49,423 nucleotides of DNA. Origin: an uncultured Oscillospiraceae bacterium (GTDB lineage: Bacteria; Bacillota; Clostridia; Oscillospirales; Oscillospiraceae). Location of the stretch: positions 1 through 49,423 of the forward strand of contig CANQMW010000020.1 in assembly GCA_947625045.1 (NCBI GenBank), written 5' to 3'. This document shows, piece by piece, positions 7,944-14,716 of this stretch (position 1 is the first letter of the stretch; the number at the start of each line of letters is the position of its first letter). The notes under the pieces are model-generated. The model searched no databases, was not told where the DNA came from, and was given only the letters and a program-made list of their open reading frames with translations. The translations under genes were made by a program, and so were the position numbers.

Positions 7944-8224
7944 GTTGTGCCTTTCCTTTCTTTTGTGTTTCGACAGGAGAGGCCCGGGACCGGGTGATGC
8001 CGGCCCCATGGCCTTCCCGCCGAGACAACAAAAAGCGGTGCAGGAACTCGTCCTACACCGCGGAAGGGCTACAACACAGCCTGCTATACCCATCCCACTT
8101 GTAAAAAATAAGGGGAGCGGGTATAATGAGGCGGGCGCAGTCTACTGCTGTGTGGGAGGGGCATTCTCCTGCATAGGGCTACGGGGTGTTGGCGCACCCC
8201 GTGGCCTGCCTTTGGTTGTCTCGC
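7944..8224 (-). promoter_or_regulatory. Structured 5' leader, copy 2 (candidate regulatory RNA)
   Basis: Near copy of 3038-3309. It has the same first bases, the same CGAGACAAC/GTTGTCTCG long-range pair (8215-8223 with 8021-8029) and the same terminator position (8030-8061). The stem at 8181-8202 reads ACGGGGTG/CACCCCGT on the plus strand where copy 1 has TTGGGGTG/CACCCCAA: two base pairs changed together, with pairing kept. The hairpin ATACCC...GGGTAT is stronger here than in copy 1. As in copy 1, the plus strand carries TTGTAA-N17-TATAAT (8099-8127). Confidence 0.6.
8030..8061 (-). terminator. Intrinsic terminator inside leader copy 2
   Basis: Hairpin GCGGTGTAGGA/TCCTGCACCGC on the minus strand (8035-8061), followed by a T run (plus-strand A run 8030-8034), about 90 bases before the start codon. 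Confidence 0.75.
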
Positions 8225-8230
8225 AAAGAT

Positions 8231-8259
8231 ATTATATCGCGTTATCCCCTTGTGCGCAA
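8231..8259 (-). promoter_or_regulatory. Sigma-A-type promoter of leader copy 2
   Basis: TTGCGC (8254-8259), 17-bp spacer, TATAAT (8231-8236) on the minus strand, within the same inverted-repeat context (CCCCTTG/CAAGGGG) as copy 1. Confidence 0.75.
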
Positions 8260-8308
8260 GGGGGTATTTCGCTATCTTCCTCGTCAGAGGGAGGCTATAC
8301 AGAGAGAA

Positions 8309-8563
8309 AGACCTGCCACGCGGCAGGTCTCTTTATGTAGGCTCCCTTGTGCAAAGGGAGCTGTCGAGCGCCTTGGGGCCCCCGCAAAAGCCCAGCGAAG
8401 CGGGTTTCGCGGGGAGAGGAGGAGCCGTGGGCCATTCGAGCTTTGCCGCTTGCGGCAAAGGGAGACCTGGCATCGCGAGCTCCGACGAGACTGAGGGATT
8501 GTCGTTTACAACCCCTCCACCGCACTTCGTGCGGTCCCCCTCCCCTTGCACAGGGGAGGCTTT
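8309..8563. repeat. Intergenic hairpin repeat, copy C, interrupted by a 115-bp GC-rich insert
   Basis: The left hairpin AGACCTGCC/GGCAGGTCT (8309-8330), the GCTCCCTT/AAAGGGAGC hairpin, the CTGAGGGATTGTC segment (8491 on) and the terminal CCTCCCCT/AGGGGAGG hairpin match copies A and B. Between the second hairpin and CTGAGGG lies an extra block (8375-8490) absent from A and B. That block resembles 44159-44270 upstream of mobC. Confidence 0.75.
8375..8490. ncRNA. Candidate structured RNA or repeat with GGGGAGAGGAGGAGC core, copy 1
   Basis: GGGGCCCCC, then a stem-loop whose loop reads AGCGAAGC, the 15-mer GGGGAGAGGAGGAGC (8411-8425), then the perfect hairpin CTTTGCCGC/GCGGCAAAG (8441-8460). The same order of parts occurs at 44159-44270. 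The strand is undecided; the purine core reads on the plus strand in both copies. It may be a mobile repeat rather than a functional RNA. Confidence 0.45.
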
Positions 8564-8574
8564 GGCCAAGCCCC

Positions 8575-8603
8575 TTGCCTGGCCGCGCCGTTTATGGCAT
8601 AAT
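8575..8603 (+). promoter_or_regulatory. Probable promoter of tadA
   Basis: TTGCCT (8575-8580), 17-bp spacer, CATAAT (8598-8603), giving a very short leader before the ribosome site GAGGTGA and the ATG at 8621. Confidence 0.5.
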
Positions 8604-8620
8604 AGCCCCGAGGTGATAGC

Positions 8621-9067
8621 ATGGACCGGGAGGAGTATATGCGTCTGGCGCTGGCGGAGGCGGCAAAGGCCGCCGGGACGGGGGATGTGCCCGTGGGGTG
8701 CGTCATCGCGGACGGCGCGGGGCGCGTCATCGGCGCGGGCCATAACCGCCGGGAGGAGCGGCAGAGCGCCGTCCGCCACGCGGAGATCGAGGCCATCGAG
8801 GCGGCCTGCGCCGCCGTGGGCAGTTGGCGGCTGGACGGCTGCACCCTTTACGTGACGCTGGAGCCCTGCCCCATGTGCGCCGGGGCCATATTGAACGCCC
8901 GCATCCCCACGGTGGTCTACGGGGCCAAGGAGCCCCTCACCGGCTCCTGCGGCAGCGTGCTGAACCTCTTCGAGGAACGCTACGGCTTTCACCCCGCCAT
9001 CTACGGCGGCGTGCTGGCCGGCGAGTGCGCCGCGCTGTTGAAGGACTTTTTTAAGGACAAGCGATAA
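8621..9067 (+). CDS. tadA: tRNA-specific adenosine deaminase
   Basis: 148 residues, with the ATG preceded by GAGGTGATAGC. The deaminase zinc motifs are complete: HAE at 53-55 (zinc ligand and proton shuttle) and PCPMC at 82-86 (two cysteine ligands). It converts adenosine 34 of tRNA-Arg(ACG) to inosine, needed to read CGN codons; it is normally essential. Length is as usual for the family. It is transcribed alone, ending at a strong terminator shared with the convergent kinase gene. Interestingly, the tRNA-Arg in this window has anticodon CCG, which is not its substrate. Confidence 0.95.
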   Translation: MDREEYMRLALAEAAKAAGTGDVPVGCVIADGAGRVIGAGHNRREERQSAVRHAEIEAIEAACAAVGSWRLDGCTLYVTLEPCPMCAGAILNARIPTVVYGAKEPLTGSCGSVLNLFEERYGFHPAIYGGVLAGECAALLKDFFKDKR

Positions 9068-9105
9068 AAAAGACCGGCTCCCATCGGGAGCCGGTATCAT
9101 TTTTT
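9065..9105. terminator. Bidirectional terminator between tadA and the GHMP kinase
   Basis: A perfect 10-bp stem ACCGGCTCCC/GGGAGCCGGT with loop ATC (9073-9095), with an A run before and a T run after, so it serves both converging genes. Confidence 0.9.
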
Positions 9106-9110
9106 GCTTT

Positions 9111-10265
9111 TCATCCTAAGAGGGACGCCGCCTCCTCGGGGAAGCGCCGGTCGGCGAACAGGGCCTTGTCGTCCTGGGCCAGGCACACCCCCCGCTCGCT
9201 CACGTGGATGCGGCGGCAGGCGCCCTCGCCGAAGAGCCGGTCCATGGCCGCCTGATACATCTCGTAGTGCTCCTCCGGGGCCAGGGCCAGGATATACCCG
9301 GCAAAGCCGCCCCGATGGGGCCGCCAGGCCCCCCGGCCCGCCAGGGCCGTGCCCGAGGCCTCCAGGCCCTTGGCCAGGTTCTCCCCCCAGCCGGCGGGGC
9401 TGATAGTTCGCAGAATGCGCTCGGCGCTGCGGCCGGACTGGTTCATAAGGTCCATGTACCGCTGCCCGTCCCGCAGGCCCAGGGCATCCGCCATGGAGGA
9501 CACCCGCCACGTCTCGTCGAAGAAATGCCGGGCCCGTATCCACTGGGGGTCGTTCTGGTGGGCGGGGAACTGCTCGTCAAAGGCGGTGGCCCGCACCCGG
9601 GCCAGCACCGGCTCACCGAAGGTCTTGGCCACGGCGGACATGTCCGCCCCCACGCTGTTTCTATCCGCCCGGGGGATGGTCTTCTCCCCGGTATCCGTCA
9701 GGCACAGGGCCAGGCCCAGGCCGTCAAAGTCGCAGGATATGGGCACGATCTTATTTTCCAGCGCGTCCAGGTATACGCCCCCGCCCATGGCGCAGGCCAG
9801 GGGGTCCACCAGGCTGCACACCTTCCCGAACCAGCGGTTCACGGCCTTCTGGGCCGCCCGGGCCAGCTCCTCGGGGGCCGCCTCCGCCCCGGAGAAGGCC
9901 GCCAGCATGTACCCCGTCAGCACGCACAGGGCGCTGGACGAGGAGAAGCCCCGCCCGGCGGGCAGGTCGCTGAAGAGGTACGCGTCAAAGCCCCGCAGGC
10001 CGGGGATGGTCTCGGCGAGACTGGCCGCCATGCCCCGCACCAGGGCGGAGGACCGGCCCTTCTCGTGCTCATCCGGCCAGAGGCGGCTCAGGTCCACCTC
10101 GATGGGCTCGAACCCCTCGCAGAAGATGCGCACCACGCCCTCGTCGTTCGGTTCCGCCTCCGCCGTGATACCTCTGTCCATGGCGGCGGCCATGATCCGT
10201 CCGCGCTGCTGGCCCGTATGGCTGCCGACCAGCTCCACGCGGCCCGGACAGAAAAATCGTGTCAT
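9111..10265 (-). CDS. Galactokinase-like GHMP kinase
   Basis: 384 residues. N-terminal PGRVELVGSHTGQQRG replaces the usual galactokinase PGRVNLIGEHTDYN. The ATP-binding loop is DLPAGRGFSSSSALC (about 100-114) and a C-terminal GHMP motif reads HRGGFAGYILAL. The fold should bind ATP and phosphorylate a sugar or small molecule in the cytoplasm. The N-terminal signature that recognises galactose is changed: Glu for Asn, Ser for Glu, Gly for Asp. The substrate is therefore uncertain; clostridial genomes carry similar divergent galactokinase paralogs. No other Leloir genes adjoin. Its promoter (10407-10435) overlaps that of the divergent pncB gene. Start supported by GGAG six bases upstream. Confidence 0.75.
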   Translation of the reverse strand: MTRFFCPGRVELVGSHTGQQRGRIMAAAMDRGITAEAEPNDEGVVRIFCEGFEPIEVDLSRLWPDEHEKGRSSALVRGMAASLAETIPGLRGFDAYLFSDLPAGRGFSSSSALCVLTGYMLAAFSGAEAAPEELARAAQKAVNRWFGKVCSLVDPLACAMGGGVYLDALENKIVPISCDFDGLGLALCLTDTGEKTIPRADRNSVGADMSAVAKTFGEPVLARVRATAFDEQFPAHQNDPQWIRARHFFDETWRVSSMADALGLRDGQRYMDLMNQSGRSAERILRTISPAGWGENLAKGLEASGTALAGRGAWRPHRGGFAGYILALAPEEHYEMYQAAMDRLFGEGACRRIHVSERGVCLAQDDKALFADRRFPEEAASLLG

Positions 10266-10406
10266 AGTTGCTCCGTAGCCTCGAATATACCGTGTTCCGC
10301 GGGCCGAAAGGCCCTGAAAAACTGCGTTTTCAAACGTTTCCGCCGGCGCCGGGAGCCTTGTCCCAAGCGCACGATATAGTACACCATTTTCATTAAATCT
10401 TGTAAT

Positions 10407-10435
10407 ATTATATAATTGCTTTCCCCGCTATTCAA
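10407..10435 (-). promoter_or_regulatory. Promoter of the GHMP kinase gene
   Basis: On the minus strand TTGAAT (10430-10435), 17-bp spacer, TATAAT (10407-10412). The spacer and -35 overlap the spacer of the divergent pncB promoter, so the two should compete for polymerase. The leader is about 135 nt. Confidence 0.7.
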
Positions 10436-10444
10436 CGCTATAAT
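10416..10444 (+). promoter_or_regulatory. Promoter of pncB
   Basis: TTGCTT (10416-10421), 17-bp spacer, TATAAT (10439-10444), about 48 bases before the ATG. It is interleaved with the minus-strand promoter at 10407-10435. Confidence 0.75.
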
Positions 10445-10491
10445 GATTACAAAAATGGAACGCCGGACCATAGCCCGGGGAGGAGACACCA

Positions 10492-11940
10492 ATGACGACC
10501 GACAAAAACATCAACCTCACCATGCTGTGCGATTTCTATGAGCTGACCATGGGCAACGGCTACCTGGCCGCCGGCATGGACGAGCGCATCACCTACTTCG
10601 ACCTGTTCTTCCGCTCGGTGCCCGACGAGGGCGGCTTCGCCATCGCCGCGGGCCTGGAGCAGATCATCGACTACATCCAGGACCTGCACTTTGGCCCGGA
10701 GGACATCGCCTATCTCCGGGGCCGGGGCATCTTCTCCGAGGATTTTTTGAAGTACCTGGAGAACTTCAAATTCACCGGCGACATCTGGGCCGTGCCGGAG
10801 GGCACCCCCGTGTTCCCCCGGGAACCCATCCTGACGGTCCGGGCCCCGGCCATCCAGGCACAGCTCCTGGAGACCTACATGCTGTGCATGATCAACCACG
10901 AGAGCCTCATCGCCACCAAGGCCAACCGCATCGTCCGGGCCGCCAATGGGCGGACGGTGCTGGAGTTCGGCTCCCGCCGGGCCCAGGGCGGTGACGCGGC
11001 GGTGGTGGGCGCCCGGGCGGCCTACATAGGCGGCTGCGCCGGTACGGCCTGCGCCCTCAGTGACCAGCTCTACGGCGTGCCCGCCGGAGGAACCATGGCC
11101 CACGCATGGGTGCAGATGTTCGACACGGAGCTGGACGCCTTCCGGGCCTACTGCCGCACCTATCCCCACGCCTCCACCCTTTTGGTGGACACCTACAACA
11201 CCCTGCAGAGCGGCGTGCCCAACGCCATAAAAGCCTTTGACGAGATCTTAAAGCCTCTCGGCATCAAAAAATGCGGCATCCGCCTGGACTCCGGGGACCT
11301 GGCGTATCTGTCCCGCCACGCCCGGAAGATGCTGGACGACGCGGGATGGACCGAGTGCACCATCACCTGCTCCAACGCCCTGGACGAGTACCTCATCCAG
11401 GACCTTCTGAACCAGGGCGCCTGCATCGACTGCTTCGGCGTGGGCGAGCGGCTCATCACCGCCAAGAGCGAGCCCGTGTTCGGCGGGGTCTACAAGCTCA
11501 CCGCCGTGGAGGACGCCAGCGGCGCCATCACCCCCAAGATCAAGATCAGCGAGAACGTGGGCAAGATCACCAACCCCCACTTCAAGAAGCTCTACCGCTT
11601 CTACGGCCGGGACACGGGCAAGGCCGTGGCCGACTACCTTTGCGTGCACGACGAGACGGTGGACGACAGCGGAACGTTGGAGATATTCGACCCGGACGCC
11701 ACCTGGAAGCGGAAGGTGGTCTATGACTTCGAGGCCAGGGAACTGCTGGTGCCCATCTTCAAGAACGGGGCGCTGGTGTACCAAAAGCCCACCTTGGACG
11801 AGATCAAGGCATATTGTGCGTCACAGGTGGACACCCTCTGGGACGAGGTGAAGCGCTTCGAAAACCCTCACCGGTACTATGTGGACCTCTCCCAGAAGCT
11901 CTGGGACATCAAGGACGGCCTGCTCCACGCCCGGAAATGA
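10492..11940 (+). CDS. pncB: Nicotinate phosphoribosyltransferase
   Basis: 482 residues, ATG preceded by GGGGAGGAGACACCA. The N-terminus NLTMLCDFYELTMGNGYL, the central LEFGSRRAQGGDAA and GGTMAHAWVQMF, and GIRLDSGDLAYLSRHARKM are hallmark motifs of the family; the SRR and LDSGD segments bind PRPP and substrate. It makes nicotinate mononucleotide from nicotinate and PRPP with ATP hydrolysis, a salvage step to NAD in the cytoplasm. Length is normal. It has its own promoter and no close downstream partner. Confidence 0.95.
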   Translation: MTTDKNINLTMLCDFYELTMGNGYLAAGMDERITYFDLFFRSVPDEGGFAIAAGLEQIIDYIQDLHFGPEDIAYLRGRGIFSEDFLKYLENFKFTGDIWAVPEGTPVFPREPILTVRAPAIQAQLLETYMLCMINHESLIATKANRIVRAANGRTVLEFGSRRAQGGDAAVVGARAAYIGGCAGTACALSDQLYGVPAGGTMAHAWVQMFDTELDAFRAYCRTYPHASTLLVDTYNTLQSGVPNAIKAFDEILKPLGIKKCGIRLDSGDLAYLSRHARKMLDDAGWTECTITCSNALDEYLIQDLLNQGACIDCFGVGERLITAKSEPVFGGVYKLTAVEDASGAITPKIKISENVGKITNPHFKKLYRFYGRDTGKAVADYLCVHDETVDDSGTLEIFDPDATWKRKVVYDFEARELLVPIFKNGALVYQKPTLDEIKAYCASQVDTLWDEVKRFENPHRYYVDLSQKLWDIKDGLLHARK

Positions 11941-11978
11941 CCGTTTGAAGGGGTGTTGATGCAATCAAATCACATCCA

Positions 11979-11988
11979 CCCCCCCCCC
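11979..11988. repeat. Homopolymer C10 tract
   Basis: Ten consecutive Cs, 44 bases upstream of the -35 box of the surface-protein promoter at 12033. GGGGTG (11950-11955) could pair with CACCCC at its left edge as a weak pncB terminator. Such tracts are prone to slippage. Confidence 0.7.
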
Positions 11989-12032
11989 GGCAAAATTTAT
12001 CAGCTTTTCTAATATTTTCCTGGAAAAATCTA

Positions 12033-12061
12033 TTGCATCTTTTTCCGCATTACTATATACT
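12033..12061 (+). promoter_or_regulatory. Promoter of the third surface-protein gene
   Basis: TTGCAT (12033-12038), 17-bp spacer, TATACT (12056-12061). Confidence 0.75.
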
Positions 12062-12074
12062 GATACGTACCCCG

Positions 12075-12105
12075 ACGGGGGCAGGGCTTCGTGTCCTGCT
12101 CCCGT
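12075..12105 (+). promoter_or_regulatory. Hairpin in the 5' leader of the third surface-protein gene
   Basis: ACGGGGGCAGG (12075-12085) pairs with CCTGCTCCCGT (12095-12105), 11 bp with one G-U pair and a 9-nt loop. It lies just after the expected start of transcription and could stabilise the messenger. No T run follows, so it is not a terminator. Confidence 0.5.
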
Positions 12106-12141
12106 GGACATTCATCCGTCCCCCAAGAAAGGAGACATTTT

Positions 12142-14601
12142 ATGAAAATGACGAAGAGAGCGATATGCCTGCTGCTGGCGGCGGTCATGGCCCTGGCCCT
12201 GACCATCCCCGCCCTGGCGGCGGACACGCCGGAAGCGGTGTCGGCCAACAGCGGCCAGATCACGCTGGATGCCGGCGAGGGAACATTCTCCGCCAACGGC
12301 AGCCACATATACACCGTCACCGCCACGGACGAGAACAAGCTGCCTGAACTGCCCGTCCCCGACCGTACCGGCTGGACATTCGTTGGCTGGCGCACCGGCG
12401 CGGTGACGGAGGAATTTGATTCCGAAGCCGTGAACGGCAAGAATGAAGCCAACGCCCACTACTACCAGTGGACCATCACCGCCAACGGTGATACAGTCAA
12501 GGCCGGCAATGACCTCCCGGACGTGGATACCCTGCACGCCGAGTATACGCCCAAGAAGGTCACCTACTCACTGCATCCCTGCGGATGGCAAAACAAGTTC
12601 GGCGCGCTGGAAGTCACCCGCGAATACGGCGTTCCCTTCGACCCCTATGTCTTTGGCTGGAACGCCATATGGCATCCCCATCAGAACCCCGAGATCGAGG
12701 AAGTGACCACCTGGAAGGGAAAGCACGATACCTTTGTCCTTGAGGAAGGTTGGTACACCGCGCTCAAGGGCGGGGAAAAGATCACCGGCGGTATCGACTG
12801 CAACGGAAATAAGCTTGACAACGGCACCACCGTCGGCAGCTTTGGCGACGGCAGCGAGAAGATAGACCTGTACCTGCACTGGCACAACGAAGCCGGGACT
12901 GTAGACCAGACGATGGCCAACAGCAGCTACCACGCGGATGTGCGCGCCTCCTATGTGGACTTCGACGCGAAGCAGCGGATCGTGCATGCGCACGAGAACG
13001 AAAAATTCACCCTGACTGCCAAAACGACTTCCGAGGAGGCCATACCGCTGAATATCACGTGGTCCTGCGAGCCCGCGGACGCCGTCACCATCACGCCCCT
13101 CCTCGACGCCAACGGCAATCCCACCAAACAGGCAGAGGTGTTCTGCCAGCCGTTCACGCATGAAAAAGAAAACGACGTCAGAGAAGCCACCATCACCGTC
13201 ACGCTCACCGGCAAGAACAATAACCCTGTCACCTGGTCGATGAAGGTCAAGATCGGCCACGACTACAGCATCTATGTCTCCAGCTGGGGCGGCAACTGCT
13301 GGCAGCCTGGCTATACCCAGTGGATGTGCTCCCTCTGCGGAGATAAATTCACAGAGTATACCAGCGTCGTACACAGCTTCTCCAACCCCGTCACCTATCC
13401 CGCCACCTGCACCACCGACGGCTGCACGGTCAAGGTCTGCACCCTGTGCGGCGCGGAGGACATATACAATGTCGTCCCCGCCGAGGGCCATCATTTTAAG
13501 GAGACGACCACAAAGAGCTGCGCCGGCACCGTGACCACCAAGGAATGCCTCACCTGCGGCTACCTGGAGGTCACCGAGGAGACCGGCGAGGGCGCACAGC
13601 AGCACCAGTGGGCAGATGATTATACCGTGGATAAGTACGCCACCTGCATCACCGATGGCAGCCTGTCCTACCACTGCACAGAGTGCCCCGCCGTCACGAA
13701 TGTACAGGTCATCCCCGCCACAGGTGAGCATCACTTTGGTTCATGGGTAACCATCACCGAGGCCGACTGGGAACATGAGGGTCTGAAGGAGAGCACCTGC
13801 TCTGTCTGCGGCGCCAAGGTGACAAAGGTCATCCCCAAGAGCTCCAACGTGCCCGGCGAGGGCAACTTCGATGATGATGACCCCAACAGTGACATCCCCG
13901 GCGTCGATTTCCCCATCGTCGACCTCCCCACCGGTAACCTCTCCGACAGCGGAAACTCCTCCGACAGCGGCTCTTCCGGCGGCAGCGGCTCCGGCTCCGG
14001 TAGTTCCGGTTCCGGCAGCGGCGGCAGCGGCGGCGGTGGCGGCGGCGGAGCCGCTCCGGCGACCCCCAGCCCCTCCACTTCTCCCGCGCCTTCCGAATCT
14101 CCCGCTCCCTCCGAGTCCCCCAGCCCCAGCCCTGAGCCCGGGACTACGCCCGAGCCGGGCACCACCCCCAAGCCCTCTCCCGTGCCCGTGCCCGTGGACC
14201 CGCCCAAGACCGAAAACGGCTCCGGCTGGTCCTATGACTACGACACCGGCGATTACTACTACTTCGTGGACGGCGAGCCCAAGGCCAACTACTGGGCCAA
14301 TGAGACTTCCGCCTCCCAGTGGGGCTACTGGTACTATGTGGGCGCTGACGGCAAGCTGGCCACCGGCCTGCAGTACATCGTCAACAACAACGGCACCGGC
14401 TGGTATTTCCTCCAGCCTGACGACACCGACGGCTGCATCGGCAAGATGCTCACCGGCTGGCAGTGGCTGGGCAAGGATGCCGGCGAGGGCTGGTTCAGCA
14501 CCGACCACGGCGGCAGGAACGGCCAATGCACCTGGACCGAGAACTGGGGCAACTATGACCCCGCCACCGGCCTGTGGGAAGACGGCCTGAGCCATAAGTA
14601 A
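12142..14601 (+). CDS. Secreted surface protein with InlB-type repeat, CxxC repeats and cell-wall-binding module
   Basis: 819 residues from the ATG at 12142 (ribosome site AAAGGAG). A signal peptide (MKMTKRAICLLLAAVMALAL, cleavage near ALAA) is followed by an InlB/Listeria-Bacteroides-type repeat (about 45-130, RTGWTFVGWRTG). A region of unknown fold comes next, then a series of paired-cysteine repeats (CSLCG, CTLCG, CLTCG, CTECP, CSVCG; about 400-570) alternating with HxF segments, which look like metal-binding or disulfide knots. A Ser/Gly tract and Pro/Ser linker lead to about 130 residues of wall-binding repeats. The C-terminus (GWSYDY..GDYYYFV to GLSHK) nearly duplicates that of the protein at 542-3037. 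It probably faces the outside; the ligand is unknown. Confidence 0.85.
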   Translation: MKMTKRAICLLLAAVMALALTIPALAADTPEAVSANSGQITLDAGEGTFSANGSHIYTVTATDENKLPELPVPDRTGWTFVGWRTGAVTEEFDSEAVNGKNEANAHYYQWTITANGDTVKAGNDLPDVDTLHAEYTPKKVTYSLHPCGWQNKFGALEVTREYGVPFDPYVFGWNAIWHPHQNPEIEEVTTWKGKHDTFVLEEGWYTALKGGEKITGGIDCNGNKLDNGTTVGSFGDGSEKIDLYLHWHNEAGTVDQTMANSSYHADVRASYVDFDAKQRIVHAHENEKFTLTAKTTSEEAIPLNITWSCEPADAVTITPLLDANGNPTKQAEVFCQPFTHEKENDVREATITVTLTGKNNNPVTWSMKVKIGHDYSIYVSSWGGNCWQPGYTQWMCSLCGDKFTEYTSVVHSFSNPVTYPATCTTDGCTVKVCTLCGAEDIYNVVPAEGHHFKETTTKSCAGTVTTKECLTCGYLEVTEETGEGAQQHQWADDYTVDKYATCITDGSLSYHCTECPAVTNVQVIPATGEHHFGSWVTITEADWEHEGLKESTCSVCGAKVTKVIPKSSNVPGEGNFDDDDPNSDIPGVDFPIVDLPTGNLSDSGNSSDSGSSGGSGSGSGSSGSGSGGSGGGGGGGAAPATPSPSTSPAPSESPAPSESPSPSPEPGTTPEPGTTPKPSPVPVPVDPPKTENGSGWSYDYDTGDYYYFVDGEPKANYWANETSASQWGYWYYVGADGKLATGLQYIVNNNGTGWYFLQPDDTDGCIGKMLTGWQWLGKDAGEGWFSTDHGGRNGQCTWTENWGNYDPATGLWEDGLSHK

Positions 14602-14617
14602 AAAGCAATATCCAGCG

Positions 14618-14649
14618 GGGAGCAGAGCATACGCTCTGCTCCCTTTTTT
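14618..14649 (+). terminator. Terminator after the third surface-protein gene
   Basis: GGGAGCAGAGC/GCTCTGCTCCC, perfect 11-bp stem with loop ATAC, followed by six Ts. Confidence 0.92.
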
Positions 14650-14660
14650 ATCCGCGCCCA

Positions 14661-14690
14661 TTGATGAATGGGCCTTGAATGTGTTACACT
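14661..14690 (+). promoter_or_regulatory. Probable promoter of the SUV3-like helicase gene
   Basis: TTGATG (14661-14666), 18-bp spacer, TACACT (14685-14690). Confidence 0.45.
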
Positions 14691-14716
14691 AGGAAAAGTT
14701 TGATGAAAGGGGGCTG

